Assembly: GCA_009617715.1 (NCBI GenBank)
Contig: VTFK01000003.1
Span: 1,488,001 to 1,552,000, forward strand
Direction of reading: 5' to 3'
From: Plectrocnemia conspersa
Lineage: Eukaryota; Arthropoda; Insecta; Trichoptera; Polycentropodidae
Length of the DNA stretch: 64,000 nucleotides
Shown: one piece after another, positions 33,506 to 46,139 of the stretch
How positions within the stretch are numbered: position 1 is the stretch's first letter
How the letters are laid out: each line of letters opens with the position of its first letter
The notes under the pieces: model-generated
Database searches by the model: none
What the model was told of the DNA's origin: nothing
The model's input: the letters and a program-made list of their open reading frames with translations, nothing else
Program-made: the position numbers and the translations under genes

Positions 33506-34600
33506 ATAGATTTAAACTCGCTATGAGAAATCAAAAAAACATGAATATTCTGCAAAATTTTTTTTTATTTATTTTTTTAAATATTACTATATTTTAGTAC
33601 AACAAATATAGAAAATAGTTAATTAGTTTTAAGTACATAAAATTAAATTTAGTTGTAGAATTTTCCTTAGATCCAAAAAAAGGCAAGCAAAGTAGCTTTT
33701 CAATATTTTTTCTTGATTATTAACCAGGTCACATAGCTTATCTTCGCATGTAACATTGTCACATTCTTTAATAAGATAAATCTGAACAGAAAAGCGTAGA
33801 CATGTTAAATATTGTTTTATAATTAAGGTCCATAAGTATTGTAATGTCAGTGATTTTTTAAATATTGTTTATTATTATTTATATTTATAAAAAATACAAT
33901 ACATACTTTAAAAAGCACGTAAGCTTTTTAATTATATGAATCTGTTTTAATTTATAATTTATTCGTGAATCGTACAATAACAAAACAGATTAATACCATA
34001 CGTTTGTGTAGCCTTTTAAAAGCTAAAACTTTTTTACTTTAAGAAACTAAGGTTTGAATTAATTAAATATTTACTATATATATTGTATTTTTATTTTTTA
34101 AAAAAGTACTTCATTTTCTGTAGAAATTTTTGCTTTGATCTGCTTATTGCAATATTTAAATACCGAATATTTAACAAATTCTTCAACAATTCGTAATACT
34201 TATATATGTCTAAATATTTTATATTTGTTGCATATTATTTTATATTTTTTACACAAGTGCATGTTTCAAAAATCAACCATTACTTAAAATATAATCAGTT
34301 TTAGTTATTGCTATTAAATGCAAAATAGTCTAAATAATGTTTAAGATTCACTTTTATTGAAATATTTGACGTAAAAATATTAAAATTTATGTATAATTAG
34401 AAAATTCAATTCCTGTAAGTTTTTGGATTGAAATTCTATGACTCTGAATATAAAAATGTGCATTAATTATTTTTTAAATATACACATACATTTATATATG
34501 AATTCTTCTTATTCTTGTATTATCTCATATCAAAGGTTGGCTTACCTATTGGCGATTTTAATTTAGTTTACTGTTGCACGAAATATTTCAGTAAAAGTGT
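33506..34600. other. AT-rich gene-free stretch
   Basis: Nothing recognised. Confidence 0.4.
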
Positions 34601-35290
34601 ACCCAAACCAATATCTTAATTTGCATAGCCATGAGAAGCGACGTCTGTCTATTCTTCTTCTTCCTCTTAGTTTAGTTTGTATTCTGATCCACTCATATTG
34701 AAGCTTAGTTATCATGATGTTTTGCAGCATTTCTCGTTATTTTAATATACTTAAAAGTACTTCAAAAATCGAAATTCTATTCACACAGGAATTGTTGAGC
34801 ATACTTATATCGATACTCTATTTTTCAGATTAATTCTTGATTTGAGATTCATGCATTCACTCTGAATAGGAAAATAGCGAAAATATAATATAACAACGAA
34901 CCTTGTGCATTCTAAGCTGAAGGCTTAGGTCACTGTAAATGAATATAGGTCCCATTCTGAAAAATCAAAATCGATGTCTTACTTTTTAATATAAGTCATA
35001 TTCATTCACCCTTTCTATTGATTAATAGCTGAAAATTACGTTTCGTGTAGAAAGTGAAACTTTTAATTACAATTGATAATTTAATTTTATGAACGTTAAT
35101 CTTCAGACCTTGCTTGTTACATGTATCGTTTTGAAAATCGCTAATACCTGAACATTCGTCAATCTAATGATATTTATTGATTTATTATTTTCTGTATCTG
35201 CAAATTAATTTATTTTAGAGCTTCTTCAAATACTGATTCAGAGTAGAATAGCAGATAATAAATAGAAAAGGTGATCCATTCTTGACATAT
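34600..35290 (-). pseudogene. LINE reverse transcriptase relic, minus strand
   Basis: 35160-35060 reads CNKQGLKINVHKIKLSIV on the minus strand, resembling the block after the YADD box in LINE RTs (the GLKIN--KTK pattern). About 34935-34870 reads NAQGSLLYYIFAIFLFR, and 55210-55140 gives the related NAYGSLLYFRQFF. The two places also share CTTAATTTGC-TAGCCATGA on the plus strand (34617 and 54959), so they are copies of one element. Stops and frameshifts are frequent; the catalytic boxes are not recognisable here. Confidence 0.45.
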
Positions 35291-35389
35291 ACCACGTCAA
35301 ATTGGCTGTTTTATTAGAGTACAGTATTATGTATTAATTTCTTACAATCAATTATTAATAAAATTTAATATTATAAATCAAATTAAATT

Positions 35390-35890
35390 GTTTTGACAAA
35401 TATTAAAGTTTTGTCGAGAGACGAGACAGGCGAGCAAAAAGCGTATCGAGGATTATTATTGTTCACCTTTATGTCCGTTACCAAGGAGGCAGTAGACGGC
35501 TCAAGGACCCACCTGGGCGCTCAACATTTTCGAGACCCCTACGTCCGACCCCCTGCAGCTTTAACCCTTGCCGGCACACTAGAGAGCAGCCAATCACTAA
35601 TCGCATTATTCGCTCCATCGCTCCCGGCATCATCGCTGACTGGAAACAAATTCCGTAATGGCACCGGCACACAATTAGCCGTGTCTATTCGGAAATTTTA
35701 ATCCCGCAATTTGGTATTGCCGCGCCGATTATATAATAGAGAGCGGGCTTATCGGAGAGTTTTGCGCCCGGGGCGCAAAATTGGAATCGGTCGACCGCCG
35801 TTTCCAATTAAAATTATGCATCGATCGGTATCAAGATTGATATCGGTTTCAATGGCGGCGCTGGATGCTTTTATTGCTTTTTCAATGATA
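35390..35890. other. GC-richer island, candidate conserved noncoding element
   Basis: A 102-codon plus-strand frame (35393-35701) and a minus-strand one overlap here; neither has a domain. The right half carries CGATTATATAATAGAGAGCG, CGCCCGGGGCGCAAAATTGG, TAATTAAAATTATGCATCG-like homeodomain/POU words, and CAATGGCGGCG (Pho/YY1 type). This looks more like a regulatory element than an exon. Confidence 0.4.
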
Positions 35891-36087
35891 GTTTTTTTAA
35901 TTAACTAATTAATTATCTAAGTGACGGTTTAATCAGCAAAGTTACATGAGTATATAGAGATGATCATGGGCATTTAAAATTTGTTAAAAAATGTTTTCGT
36001 GTGGTCACTTTAAAATTGCGAGTAAAAAAATAATTGAATTGATCTCTAATGATCTTGATGTAGTGTTTGGACTTAATGATTCAGTTA

Positions 36088-37045
36088 TCTCAACGCAAGA
36101 CATGTGCATTGGAATCATTCCGGTGTGAATCGATTCGGGGTGGCGGTTTTTAACTACTTGCATGACACGGATACGAAACTTTCCAAAATCATGACCAACT
36201 GTATGACTCCGGCAATTTCAGATATTGCATTAGTTAAAAGTAATATTCAAATATTGAATAAGCAATGTTCTCTGAACACCTTCCTGTGTTTTTCACACTG
36301 AAGAATGAGGCTGAGGTTATCCATAAAATCTTTGATTATAACAGTGCTGATTGGAAGGGTTTCAGGAGTATTGTCAAGTCTCGTTTGATAGAGACATGGA
36401 CAACAAAACTATCGACGATGATATTAATTATTTAACAACACCGTAATCGAACAAGCTAAAATATCACGCGTAAAAATTTACATAATTATATTGAAGTTAG
36501 TTTATCGATTATTAAATTAATTAAAATTTAAAATAAAATGAGAATGCAGTGGCAAAAATAGAATCTGTACACTTTAAAACTGGGCACAAAGTGATTAGAT
36601 CATTAAAAAATATATAGGCATCCGCGGTAAATAGGGATTTAATTGGCAAAATAAGCTCAAAACTTGAAAAAAAAAAAAAATACCAGGAATAGATTGATTT
36701 GATAACACGTTGATTAAACACCTTCCTGGAATTTGAATTCATTACTTGAAAAACTGATTGGAAAACCGCTGAAATTCATATGATAAAAAACCCAAAAAAG
36801 GTTCCTACAAATCCAATTAAATAGTTATCACCCCATCAGCTTATTGACGACATTTAGTAAAATATTTGCAAAAATAATCCCTATGCGCTTAATCTTATCT
36901 TTATGAAATAAAATTAACGAACAGTTTGGTTTCCACGAAAATAATTTAACAACACATCAACTTTATATGCGGAAATTTTAATATGAAAAATAGTACGGGA
37001 CTTTTAATGTTAGATATAGAAAAAGCTTTCGACACAGTATGACAT
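36088..37045 (+). pseudogene. Jockey-type LINE: endonuclease and N-terminal RT relic
   Basis: In order on the plus strand: NARHVHWN (36092-36115) and NRFGVAVFNYL of the AP-like endonuclease; SDIALVK (36218-36238); SEHLPVFFTL (36271-36300), where the usual SDH has become SEH; DYNSADWKGFRSIV in the linker; then TDWKTAEIHMIKNPKKVP and PISLLTTFSKIFAKII of the reverse transcriptase; and LDIEKAFDTV-HG (37010-37045), with the first catalytic Asp kept and a stop just after. At least two frame changes and several stops break it, and the sequence ends before the YADD box. The order of blocks identifies a Jockey-superfamily LINE ORF2. Confidence 0.8.
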
Positions 37046-37269
37046 GGTATTTCTTAAATATTTGAAGTGAATTATATTATGCATAAATTGTATTTATATT
37101 ATTAATAAATATAGAAACCTTTCGGTTGATTTATAGAAATTTTATGTACTCTCCATAGATGTTTAAACGAGTATGATATTAGTATTACATAGTTATAAAA
37201 AACACGTTTTAACTAGGACTCGTTTTTACAAGTCACATTAAAAATATATTATATGTATAAATAATTATT

Positions 37270-37640
37270 ATTTTTAAATTATTTGATGAAAATAACCCTT
37301 ATGATTAAAACAGTAAAGAGCAAAATGGCGACCGCTACAGCGGAGCCGAGTAACGTTAAAAAAACAAATAAATAAAATACGGGCACCGTGAAAACGATTT
37401 TCCCCTTTCGGATGATGAATGCGCGAGTCTCCTTTTGTTTTTCCGTTTCCGGTTTATTTTCGCAACAGCCCTCACCGGAGAGTGGAGAGTAATATTTTAT
37501 GCGAAAACACCGGAAAATATAATAGGGCGGTGATTGATAGGTGCCTTTAAGGGCGCGTTCATAAGGAACGCGATCAATCACATTACCCGAGAGAGCAAAT
37601 CTTGCGTGAAAAAATAGTCGACTTCGATAATATTATATCT
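37270..37640. other. GC-richer island with Pho/YY1-type site
   Basis: CAAAATGGCGACCGC near 37321 is a good match to a Pho/YY1 site (GCCATTTT on the minus strand). CpG-containing sequence follows to about 37620. A 100-codon minus-strand frame (37279-37581) ends in a hydrophobic stretch but shows no recognisable family. Confidence 0.4.
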
Positions 37641-38595
37641 GACGAATGCACAATGAGTGTAACGCCAGATTGTATCAACCCTTTATTTCATTTTTTTAAC
37701 CCCCGAATTAATTTCTAAAAGCGAATCTAGGATTTTATTTCTGCCCCCCTGTCCGTCGAAGTGAATGTGTGTGAGTGTGAAAGCGTAGAGGGAAATTTTA
37801 ACCAGTTGCCAGTTGATTTACTACCATAGTACTACGATTATCAGGGGTCGCTAACTTTGGTAACGGCGTACGCTCCATTGAATTAAATCAAGATATTATC
37901 TATGATTTAATTTCATAATGCTGAATTATTTAGTGACTTTTTAACATAGTTTTTCAGATCCTCTTATAGTATTAGCTTACTATATTTAAAATACATCACT
38001 ATGTATATAAAAATATATGTATATCTGCATATCATATTTGTGAAACTTTAACTTAAATACTAAATTTCCTAAAGAGATTTTATAAACAAAGCTGGTCAAA
38101 AAATCCCAATGAATTTATTGTAAATCTGTCTCTACAACATGACAACCATGACTAGCATAATGCGTTACAAATCAATTTTCAAAAAACAAGTGAATTAATG
38201 TGATATTTAGTATGTAGTTCAAAAATTGTTAGAATCAAGTTGTAAGTTTGGCAGTTAAGGTCCAAAAAGTGCGCAGTCGGAATCGACACTCACCCTTTTC
38301 GACTGCCTAATATTTTTTAACAACGCTCTTGACCTTGTGAGTACTATATAAATATTTTAATTACTCGATTTACAAGATTGGACGTATGTTTTCGTAGTTC
38401 TGCATAGATGTATTGTTTAATCATCGTAGATTCGCTAGTCACTCTTATTTAATTAAGCTGGAGCGCTTCTTGACTACTAAATAAAAATGGAATTTGTAAG
38501 AGAGAGTTATTTTTTATTTAAAAATAGACTGCTAGAACAGGAGCTTTTTATTTCTGTGATTTATCCAAGAATTTGCATCTGATTTGTCCATTAGA
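37641..38595. other. AT-rich stretch with a hAT end
   Basis: CAGGGGTCGCTAACTTTGG at 37842 resembles a Charlie-type hAT end (CAGGGGTCGGCAA). No partner found. Otherwise nothing recognised. Confidence 0.4.
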
Positions 38596-38603
38596 CGTGA
38601 AAT

Positions 38604-39112
38604 TAGGGATTCCAATCCCGGGCCAAAATTTTGATCCCGGGATTTCGGTATTGCAATTAGTCGATCCCGGGATCCCGGGAAACATGTTATTTTAATAAAA
38701 ATAATTTAAAAAAATAATACAATATATTTTACAATTTTTTAAACATACAAAGTATTAGTATAATTTTAATTAAAATGTTTAAAAAAAATAAAAAAAGAAG
38801 GTCTTATATATTTATTTGAGAAGAAAGAAATGAAAACATTATTTTGAATAAAACCACGAAGTAACATCAAAAAACATTTATTATCTGATTTTGTCCTTCT
38901 GCTGAAAAAAAACAAGTTCAGACTCACAGAAAGATTCACAGATGAAAACTCGCGCAAGTTTTAAAACCACGAAATTAACGATGTTGTATTAATTCGATTG
39001 TGCTTGATAAATCAACCAATCCGAAAAAATTCGGGATTATGTTTTTAATCCCGGGACTCATCGGGTATTGAAAATCGTTCGGGATCCCGGGATCCCGGGA
39101 TTGGAATCCCTA
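38604..39112. mobile_element. hAT MITE with CCCGGGATCCCGGGA ends, 509 bp
   Basis: The left end TAGGGATTCCAATCCCGGG and the right end CCCGGGATTGGAATCCCTA are perfect inverted repeats. An exact 8-bp target duplication CGTGAAAT flanks it (38596-38603 and 39113-39120). Subterminal regions repeat GATCCCGGGATCCCGGG. The interior is A/T-rich; a 63-codon minus-strand frame (38766-38957) may be vestigial transposon sequence, but I cannot assign it. Confidence 0.92.
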
Positions 39113-39120
39113 CGTGAAAT

Positions 39121-40785
39121 TATCATACGTCTGCAATTAAAACAATCACAAAAAAGTAATCCAATTATTTAAACATACTATTAGCATTAATTAAATTGTA
39201 TACAAAACAATTATGGTCTTCAAACTACGACACATAAAAACTATTTTTTAGATATATAGAATACGTTTTAAAACCATTTAAATTACATTTAACTAATAAT
39301 ATTTTTTGATAACGTTTTTACAATTTATTTGGCTGTGGAATACGCACTTGTTAAGCAAAGCAGCATTATATTGGAGTTTTTTTTAAAAGATATTTAACTT
39401 AGCCTGAAAAAACTGCGATGCCCGGCCCGAAAGGTTTTTTTGTTGATAGATTATATACGATACACATATTCTATATCTATTTCTTAGGATAAAATTGTTG
39501 TTATCAGTTTTTTATTGGTTGCATTAGAGTGAATGACATTTTTGGTATTGTAAGTATTAATTGAGACGCAAAAAAAGGCGTTTTTATTTATACAAAAAAT
39601 CACGTTTTTTCATTAAAATTACACTATATAATATAAAAAGACAGAAACATTATAACACTAATAACTGACACCAGTGAAGAACAACGCAAAAACTAAGAAC
39701 AATATTTTGGGGTGCAGACCCTCAGCGACGAGCCATCGTTGGTGTTGTCGTTCTTAGAAAAACAAAGTGACACATATTTCTAGCTGACCTATTAGGGAGG
39801 GTTTTGCTCCGTAGATGCAACACGAAAAGATGCAGTCTTATTGGATTTGCACCGATGGATCTGTTGAAGGGTGTCTTAAATGTGAATTTGATCTGTCTTG
39901 ATAGGTTCTTTATTTGCTAATGAGTTCAGATAATTTTTGGGTGTAATACATTTTTATAATATTTAGTACCAAACCTTAATCTACAAAATTTTTAATCTCC
40001 TAAAATTATTATCTTAGTCAAGATTATTAGGCTATATATTTATAAAGGAAAAGTTGACAAAAGTCAGTTTTCGGATCTGTAATTTTTAATTACTGTCTTT
40101 AAAGAGCTTCCAAAAATCATCGTTATCTCCTTCATGATAACGAATGTTCGCCACAACATGCTAACGTAATTTTTTTCGAAACTGTGAATAGTGTTTCATT
40201 CGTACTTTTTATTAGTGATGTCACAACATAAATTTAAATTTTATTATATATTTTTTATTGTTTAAAATGTTCTACAAGGTATTTGTGTTTTTAGATTAGT
40301 TAATTAAAAAATTTTGTTCACCTGAATGTAAAGATATTTACTATTTTTCATTGTTTTAATTGTAATTAAATAAAAAAACAACCATGTCCATGTATAATGC
40401 ATGAAGTTAGTCGATAGCTAAATATTAATGTATTAAAATATAACTAAAATAAAGAATTACATTTAAAAGTATTACCATGAATTAATTGTATATATAATAA
40501 CTTAATGTCTGTTTGTGAAAAAAACAACAATATTTTGAAGCAGTTAATTTAACCTTTTAATATTGACAAATTTATATTAAAATCAACGATTATTTCTAAA
40601 TGTACCTACATAAATCTTTGCAATTTTATGGATCACTTAATTAAAGCTCATGTATTTGTATACATAATACCAAAACAAATATCATATCATTCATATTTTT
40701 TTTTAATACTTGAGTTCATAATACCCTTAATGATGCTGCTGCTCTGTTTCTCAAATTTAAATTCTGAATATGCAGTTTTTGAAGT
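39121..40785. other. AT-rich gene-free stretch
   Basis: A GC-richer patch at about 39660-39870 has GAACAACGC and GTTGTCGTTCTTA as loose inverted arms; not identified. Otherwise nothing. Confidence 0.35.
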
Positions 40786-41055
40786 GGGGATTAAAATAAT
40801 ACAAAAGGGGTTGAACTTTCCCCTCCTCGTCCAGAAAAAACAATCGTCCAACGAAGAGAATTTTCGATTTATTACGATAAATTCGATTGGCTACGTCACT
40901 GCAGAAAGTTTGGCCATCCCTGCTCCCTCAACCCCTCGCTATTGTTTTGCCGCCCCTGTCCCATGTCTGGTTTTAATATATTCGTCCGAAACTGGACTCC
41001 GCGGCCTGTCAAACAATACAACACATAAAATAGTTTCGCGGCCTGTGATATAATT
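40786..41055. other. GC-richer island
   Basis: Complex sequence (TTTCCCCTCCTCGTCCAG, CTGTCCCATGTCTGG, ACTGGACTCCGCGGCCTG) with the phrase CGCGGCCTGT occurring twice (40999 and 41037). A 141-codon frame from 40628 crosses it, but its first half is low-complexity A/T sequence and no domain is visible, so it is not called a gene. Confidence 0.35.
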
Positions 41056-41395
41056 TTAATATCTAGATTTGGAAATCCCTCTTCTCTAATTATAGATGTA
41101 TATTATAGTATAATACATACTCGTACAAACTATAATACAATATAAAATTTACATATTGAATTAGTTTTGTATATATAGTAATACATTTTAATTTTATTAA
41201 CGATTATTATTAAAACAGCCCTAAATATATTTTATCAAAATACAGAATCAATAGATTGTTATAGATCAATAAGATTAGGATTTTGAATGACAGGGATTGA
41301 TTTGATGGAGGAAATTCGAGTCGCAATATTGCGATTGTGAAATGTTTTTCAAAACCTCCATTTTCTTATAAGTATTTCACCCAGTATTGGGGTAA
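41056..41395. other. AT-rich spacer
   Basis: Nothing recognised. Confidence 0.4.
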
Positions 41396-41650
41396 TTTCA
41401 GGTAAAGGTCGTATCCGTTTGATCTTGCGGTTTTTACAAGAATCGCTTGGCGAAGGGAGCAGATCAAATTGCAAAAGTTATACGGTGCGAAAAAATACCC
41501 GAGAGAATCGCTTGCTTAATCTTTCTCGAGTTTTTCCTTTCTCTCCTTGTGAGTCGATGTTTGAGGATTTAGCACCGAATATCTTTTACTAAAACAAGTT
41601 ATTTTTATAGCTCGTGAATTTCTTTTCGCGCGAAAGCTTAACGATTGTTA
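41396..41650. other. moderately GC-richer island
   Basis: Contains GGTAAAGGTCGTATCCG, ATCGCTTGGCGAAGGGAGC and TCTTTTCGCGCGAAAGC, the last with a TTCGCGCGAA palindrome. No open frame of note. Regulatory role is a guess from composition. Confidence 0.3.
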
Positions 41651-42655
41651 CAAAAAAAATACCGTCACTAAATTTTATTTATATCATTTAACAAAACTAA
41701 TATGATGTACGTTTTGATGTGAATTTTGATATCAATTCAACAAGTGATTTTCACTCATTTATTATATAATATATAAAACATATTAATCGTATTATAACGG
41801 ATAAGTTTTCTAAATAAAGGTATATCAATGTTAAAAAAAATGCATTGTAAACGTATTAAAAAAAATCAAATAAAATATATATCCCCCACAATTTTCAAGA
41901 TGAAAAATTCTACGAATATTATTCTATTTAGCAAAATCTAGAGTTTAAGTGGGTAGTGAGATCGGTGTACCGAAAAGGGACAGGAAATCCTTATTTAACA
42001 ATCGAAAAGTATTGTTTCACAATGTAAGTTTTATGACACTTTTCGTTTCGGAATCCTTAAACATTTTCCATTTAACAGAAAAATAAAAATACGAATATTT
42101 ACAAAAAATACGCACGGCATACTCGGGGGACGGTTGTACACAAAAAACGACATTTAAGTCAGCTGCTATTATTTACTCAGTGATTTATGAACGTTAGTGT
42201 CTTGCTCGCTTGTTATCTATCAGTTGATTAAAGAACCGCTAGCACAAGATGTGAACAGATTTTTTAAAACTATTTCAATGCAATTTTGATACCAACTACA
42301 CAGAAGAAATTATTTGATTATACATCAAAATATTAAATCTTCAATATCTCGACTATATTAGAATTAAACCAACTCTTTGTTTAGGGGAAAATAAGTAAAA
42401 GAAGAAGTATATGCAGATGTCGCATTTTTCGGCTACGAAATTTTAGATTATGGTTTAAATGCGATTCCACTGAAATATTCCATAAACAAAATCGAAATCG
42501 TCAATATCCAACATCCGATTAGAAATGGTACAATAAAAATATAGATCTAATTGCCTATCTTAAAAATTTTCTATGGCACTGTCTTTATGATAACATGTTG
42601 CACGTTTTAAATATATTTTTTTCATATAACATTAATAATTTATATTTAAAAAAAA
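41651..42655. other. AT-rich gene-free stretch
   Basis: Nothing recognised. Confidence 0.4.
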
Positions 42656-42659
42656 ATGT

Positions 42660-43080
42660 TTTTTTAAGCCACCCTGTATTGAGACCTTCCCGCGTTATTG
42701 TATATCAATTTTTATTTTGCCCCGTCAAAGAGCGACATCAAACGAACGCGCACACACACATACAGTATTCATTAAATTTTGATTTCCTCCATAGCAACCA
42801 ACGGTCCCGGGCCAGCGAGGTGGGCGTGGCAGGTGTGACGTCACGTTTCCATGGCAACTTCCCTCCTGGTCCTACCCTGGAGCTGAAGAGACGAGAGCTG
42901 ATTACTTGGTCCGGCGCTAGCAAAAGTTGGCCGTTGTTGAGTGCTTGATGATAAAAGAGTTGAGAAAGTGGATTACCAAAGTTAAGGAGAGTTCGAGGTG
43001 GGAGGGGCGAGAAGAACTTTGACAAGCGCAGTAAGATGCGTTGTTGGCATGTGTGTGTATGTGTGAGTCTTAGTAATAAA
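42660..43080. promoter_or_regulatory. island with CRE immediately beside an RFX X-box
   Basis: TGACGTCA (42836-42843) is a perfect CRE. One base later, GTTTCCATGGCAAC (42845-42858) is an RFX X-box with one change from consensus. A second, half-matching X-box (CCATAGCAAC, 42789-42798) lies 46 bp upstream. The block has GGTCCCGGGCCAGCGAGG and GGTGGGAGGGGCGAG around it. Overlapping frames on both strands (42595-42948, 42738-43025) lack domains. RFX plus CREB-type pairing is a known promoter arrangement in animals; here binding is inferred. Confidence 0.55.
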
Positions 43081-43720
43081 TTTGTGTGGGGTCAGTGGGT
43101 CACATAGAGATATTTTTCAAGTCTAGGAAATGGATAATCTTAGCAATGAAAGCTTCTTATTCTTTAACTGATGCAATCAGCTATCAAATTGTAAGGTGTG
43201 CCTATCCCTTGAAATTCAACTATTTATACTGTACGATTATATATTATTAATATGTAATGCCTTTATATATTTAAATAAGTTAGATAATATTGTTTGTCGG
43301 GAGGTTATACATGCAAAAAGTAAATAGCTTCGCGATTTTTTTTTGCACTGTAATCAAAATACCGAGTGCTTCTTAAATAACTAGTAAGCAATAAATGTAT
43401 GCCCTTAAAGCAAGATGTATTTAGGCATTTTATGTAATTAATATGTATTTAGATTTGGGTTAAGTCTTATCGTACTTACTGGCTATGGAGATTATTGGCT
43501 TATTATTTTTATAATATTTATTAATATAATTATATTAGTGTTCTTTAATTATTAGTATTAGAAATTCTCTATGAAGTTTAAATATTAAAATATAGTAACT
43601 GGCATTAATCCACACAGGGCAAGCATATAGTATATTATATATTTTGATACATGAAAATGACATTTTTTTCTTGATATATTATTAAATACTGGTTATATGG
43701 CCGCAATGGCAGTAAGCCCT
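43081..43720. other. AT-rich spacer
   Basis: Nothing recognised. Confidence 0.4.
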
Positions 43721-44095
43721 TTAGATATAAGTTGTTGCAATAAATTTAAGCTTGGAGTCCATATGAATATCCAGAAATTTAACACTCGACCATTAAATGC
43801 AGTTTTCTTGTTCAAGTTGAGAGTTGTCTGTGAATTATAACTACAGTTTTTTCTGAGGTTTTTTCAATTTTCCATTCAATAAAACTGCTTATTCAATTTT
43901 TGTAATTAATTGCAATTTTTTTCAATACTGTAAGAACCAGTTATGACGGTTGTGTTGTCAGCGTATATTGATAAGTCAGTATTTAAATAAATATAGGAAT
44001 ACCATATAGTACATAAAACAAAAAAGAACGGTCTAAAGAAACTGCCCTGCGGGACTCCAGCTAAAATTTCGAACAATATGTAGATTAAATTTAAA
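43720..44095 (-). pseudogene. Jockey-type LINE reverse transcriptase relic
   Basis: The minus strand reads LAGVPQGSFFRPFFFVLCT (VPQGS at 44056-44041), then LSIYADNTTVI (around 43984-43950). In this the second catalytic Asp of the YADD box is Asn, so the protein would be dead even without the stops. Further on, LNLNKKTAFNGRVLNFW follows the usual post-YADD block. The 5' end and the C-terminus are missing. Confidence 0.75.
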
Positions 44096-44124
44096 ATATG
44101 AAAGTTTATTTCAAAAATATACAA

Positions 44125-45740
44125 AAGTACAATAGCATACAGAATATAAATAAAGTGTAGAAAAATTTAAGGAAAAATATGTAAAACATTTTACAAATTT
44201 AAAAAAGATAGGGGATATAAAAAAACGATATTAAAATATATAAAATATTACACATTGAAAATTAAATAGTCTTAACCCTGAACCTAACAATGAACCCTAT
44301 TCCTTCCTTAAATATATTGATGAAATAATTAAAATTATTTTAATTGTATTTTTAATTTGATTATTTTAAATTTTATATTTAAAAGCATTTTCAAATTTAT
44401 GTTATGCTTTAAAATATTTATTATATCAGTTTTGTAAATTATTCTTAAAATATGAAGTAGTGTTTAATATTTTTGAAGTAGCAGGTATTTTTTTATTAAG
44501 CAGTGAACATAGTTTTACACTCAACATGTCTAATGTATTATAATTTATTAAAATCATAAGAAATTTTACATTTCGATTGAATTAAGAAGATAAAATGGTT
44601 TATGATTTCAACGCTATTCGCTCACATTGGCTGTAATTTCATCTGATGGCACTCCGCCACGACACTTTGCAGACTGACTCAATTACAAACCTACGCTTCA
44701 TGGTTCACTGCACATTTCACGATACACGTATTTTTACTGCTTGGTAAAATATATTTTATTCACCGCCTTAACAGTTAAATTATGAATCGCTACAAATTGT
44801 AATATATGATATTTTAGCATATGCTATTTCAATCGTTTAAAAGCCTAAATGCTATTTTTTAATGTTAAATGGAATAATAATATGTTTTAAAAATAAGTAT
44901 TAAATATAAAAATATGCATAATTATTATTTTTTTAACGTTTATTGTCGACTCATAATATATACGATTAGTGTGCCATATTATACGTTTTTTGATTAAATA
45001 AAATTTTAAATTAGTGCATAAGTTTACATATATTTGTAGGAAAAATGTAGCCATAAATTTAAAAAATATCATTGCAGTAATAAATTATATATATTATTAT
45101 GATGAAAATTCTGATTTTTATTAACCAAATTTAACAAAAATAAAATCAAAAGCCTGGAACAAGTTTGTATCATATTCTGCGGTAATCAATCAAAATAATA
45201 CTTGTACTGAATGCTTCAAAAATATGATCGACGATATTAGCAAACAATGATATAGTATGGAAATATTATTTACAAATTTTCAATATTTCTACATTAAAAA
45301 ATAATATACAAATATAGCTCGATACTAAAATATATATACTATATATTAATCATACAACTAAAATAAAAACAGTTTTTAGTGTTTGGTCTGAAATTATACA
45401 ACTGAATAAAAAATGTAATGTTATAATAACGATCGACTTATTTTATGTAATTAAAAAAAATTGTTAGTTATTTTTTTTAAATCAAATAATTGTGCCAATA
45501 AATAGCAATATAAAATTACCTATGTGTTTCAAAGTAATATATAATACAAAAGCTCTTTTGCGATGTTAAAGAAATCAACACAAAAAAAGACTACATTTAG
45601 TACAGATTTTGCACTGAGAATACAAAGACGATCTCTGATTTTTATGTATAATTTTTAACGTTGCTCTTATCTGGCGTGTCGTTATATAAATTACTTTAAT
45701 ATTGTTTTAAAAAATCAAAAAAAATCTCGCAATTGTTCGA
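44125..45740. other. AT-rich gene-free stretch
   Basis: A small GC-richer patch lies at 44600-44720 (GATGGCACTCCGCCACGACAC). Otherwise nothing recognised. Confidence 0.4.
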
Positions 45741-45744
45741 TTTA

Positions 45745-46015
45745 TAGGGTGTAACAAGGTTCGACCTTTTTATTGTTTTCCCCTCCGAACAAGCGCCGAT
45801 GGAGAAGTCACTTTTACGATTTTCTTCAAGGACCGCCCGAAATCACTTTGAAAGCGAAATAACGACGCTAAGCCCATCCTAAGTACTAATGTCGTTTCCA
45901 AAGTATTATATAACGAAGGGCTTAAGTTCGTGCGTTTCGCAGACAATGCGGATTTTCATCGGATAATTAAACGAACTACACCGAATGTGGACTTATCATC
46001 ATACATATTCGCAAA
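45745..46015. other. GC-richer island, candidate conserved noncoding element
   Basis: Contains CCTCCGAACAAGCGCCGATG, AGGACCGCCCGAAATCAC and GTTCGTGCGTTTCGCAGAC between A/T deserts. No long frame. Confidence 0.4.
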
Positions 46016-46139
46016 GATATGATAAACAGCCATTTGCGGAAATTCGTAATTGCAATAATATTATATCTACATGTATGTTTATATGTATATTTATTCTATT
46101 TTATATCACAAATTCATTATCATGACTTGCAGGGCCGCC

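Noticed and set aside
35393..35701. 102-codon plus-strand frame
   Set aside because: Overlapped by a minus-strand frame, no recognisable domain, located in a regulatory-looking island.
37279..37581. 100-codon minus-strand frame ending in a hydrophobic segment
   Set aside because: The hydrophobic end is encoded by A/T-rich DNA and the rest by a GC-richer island; no family pattern and no splice context.
39660..39870. Possible transposon end or conserved element
   Set aside because: Loose inverted words only; no flanking duplication and no second copy in the window.
40628..41053. 141-codon frame starting with ATG
   Set aside because: The first half is low-complexity A/T-driven residues, the second half crosses a GC-richer island, and no domain, signal or homologous pattern is visible.
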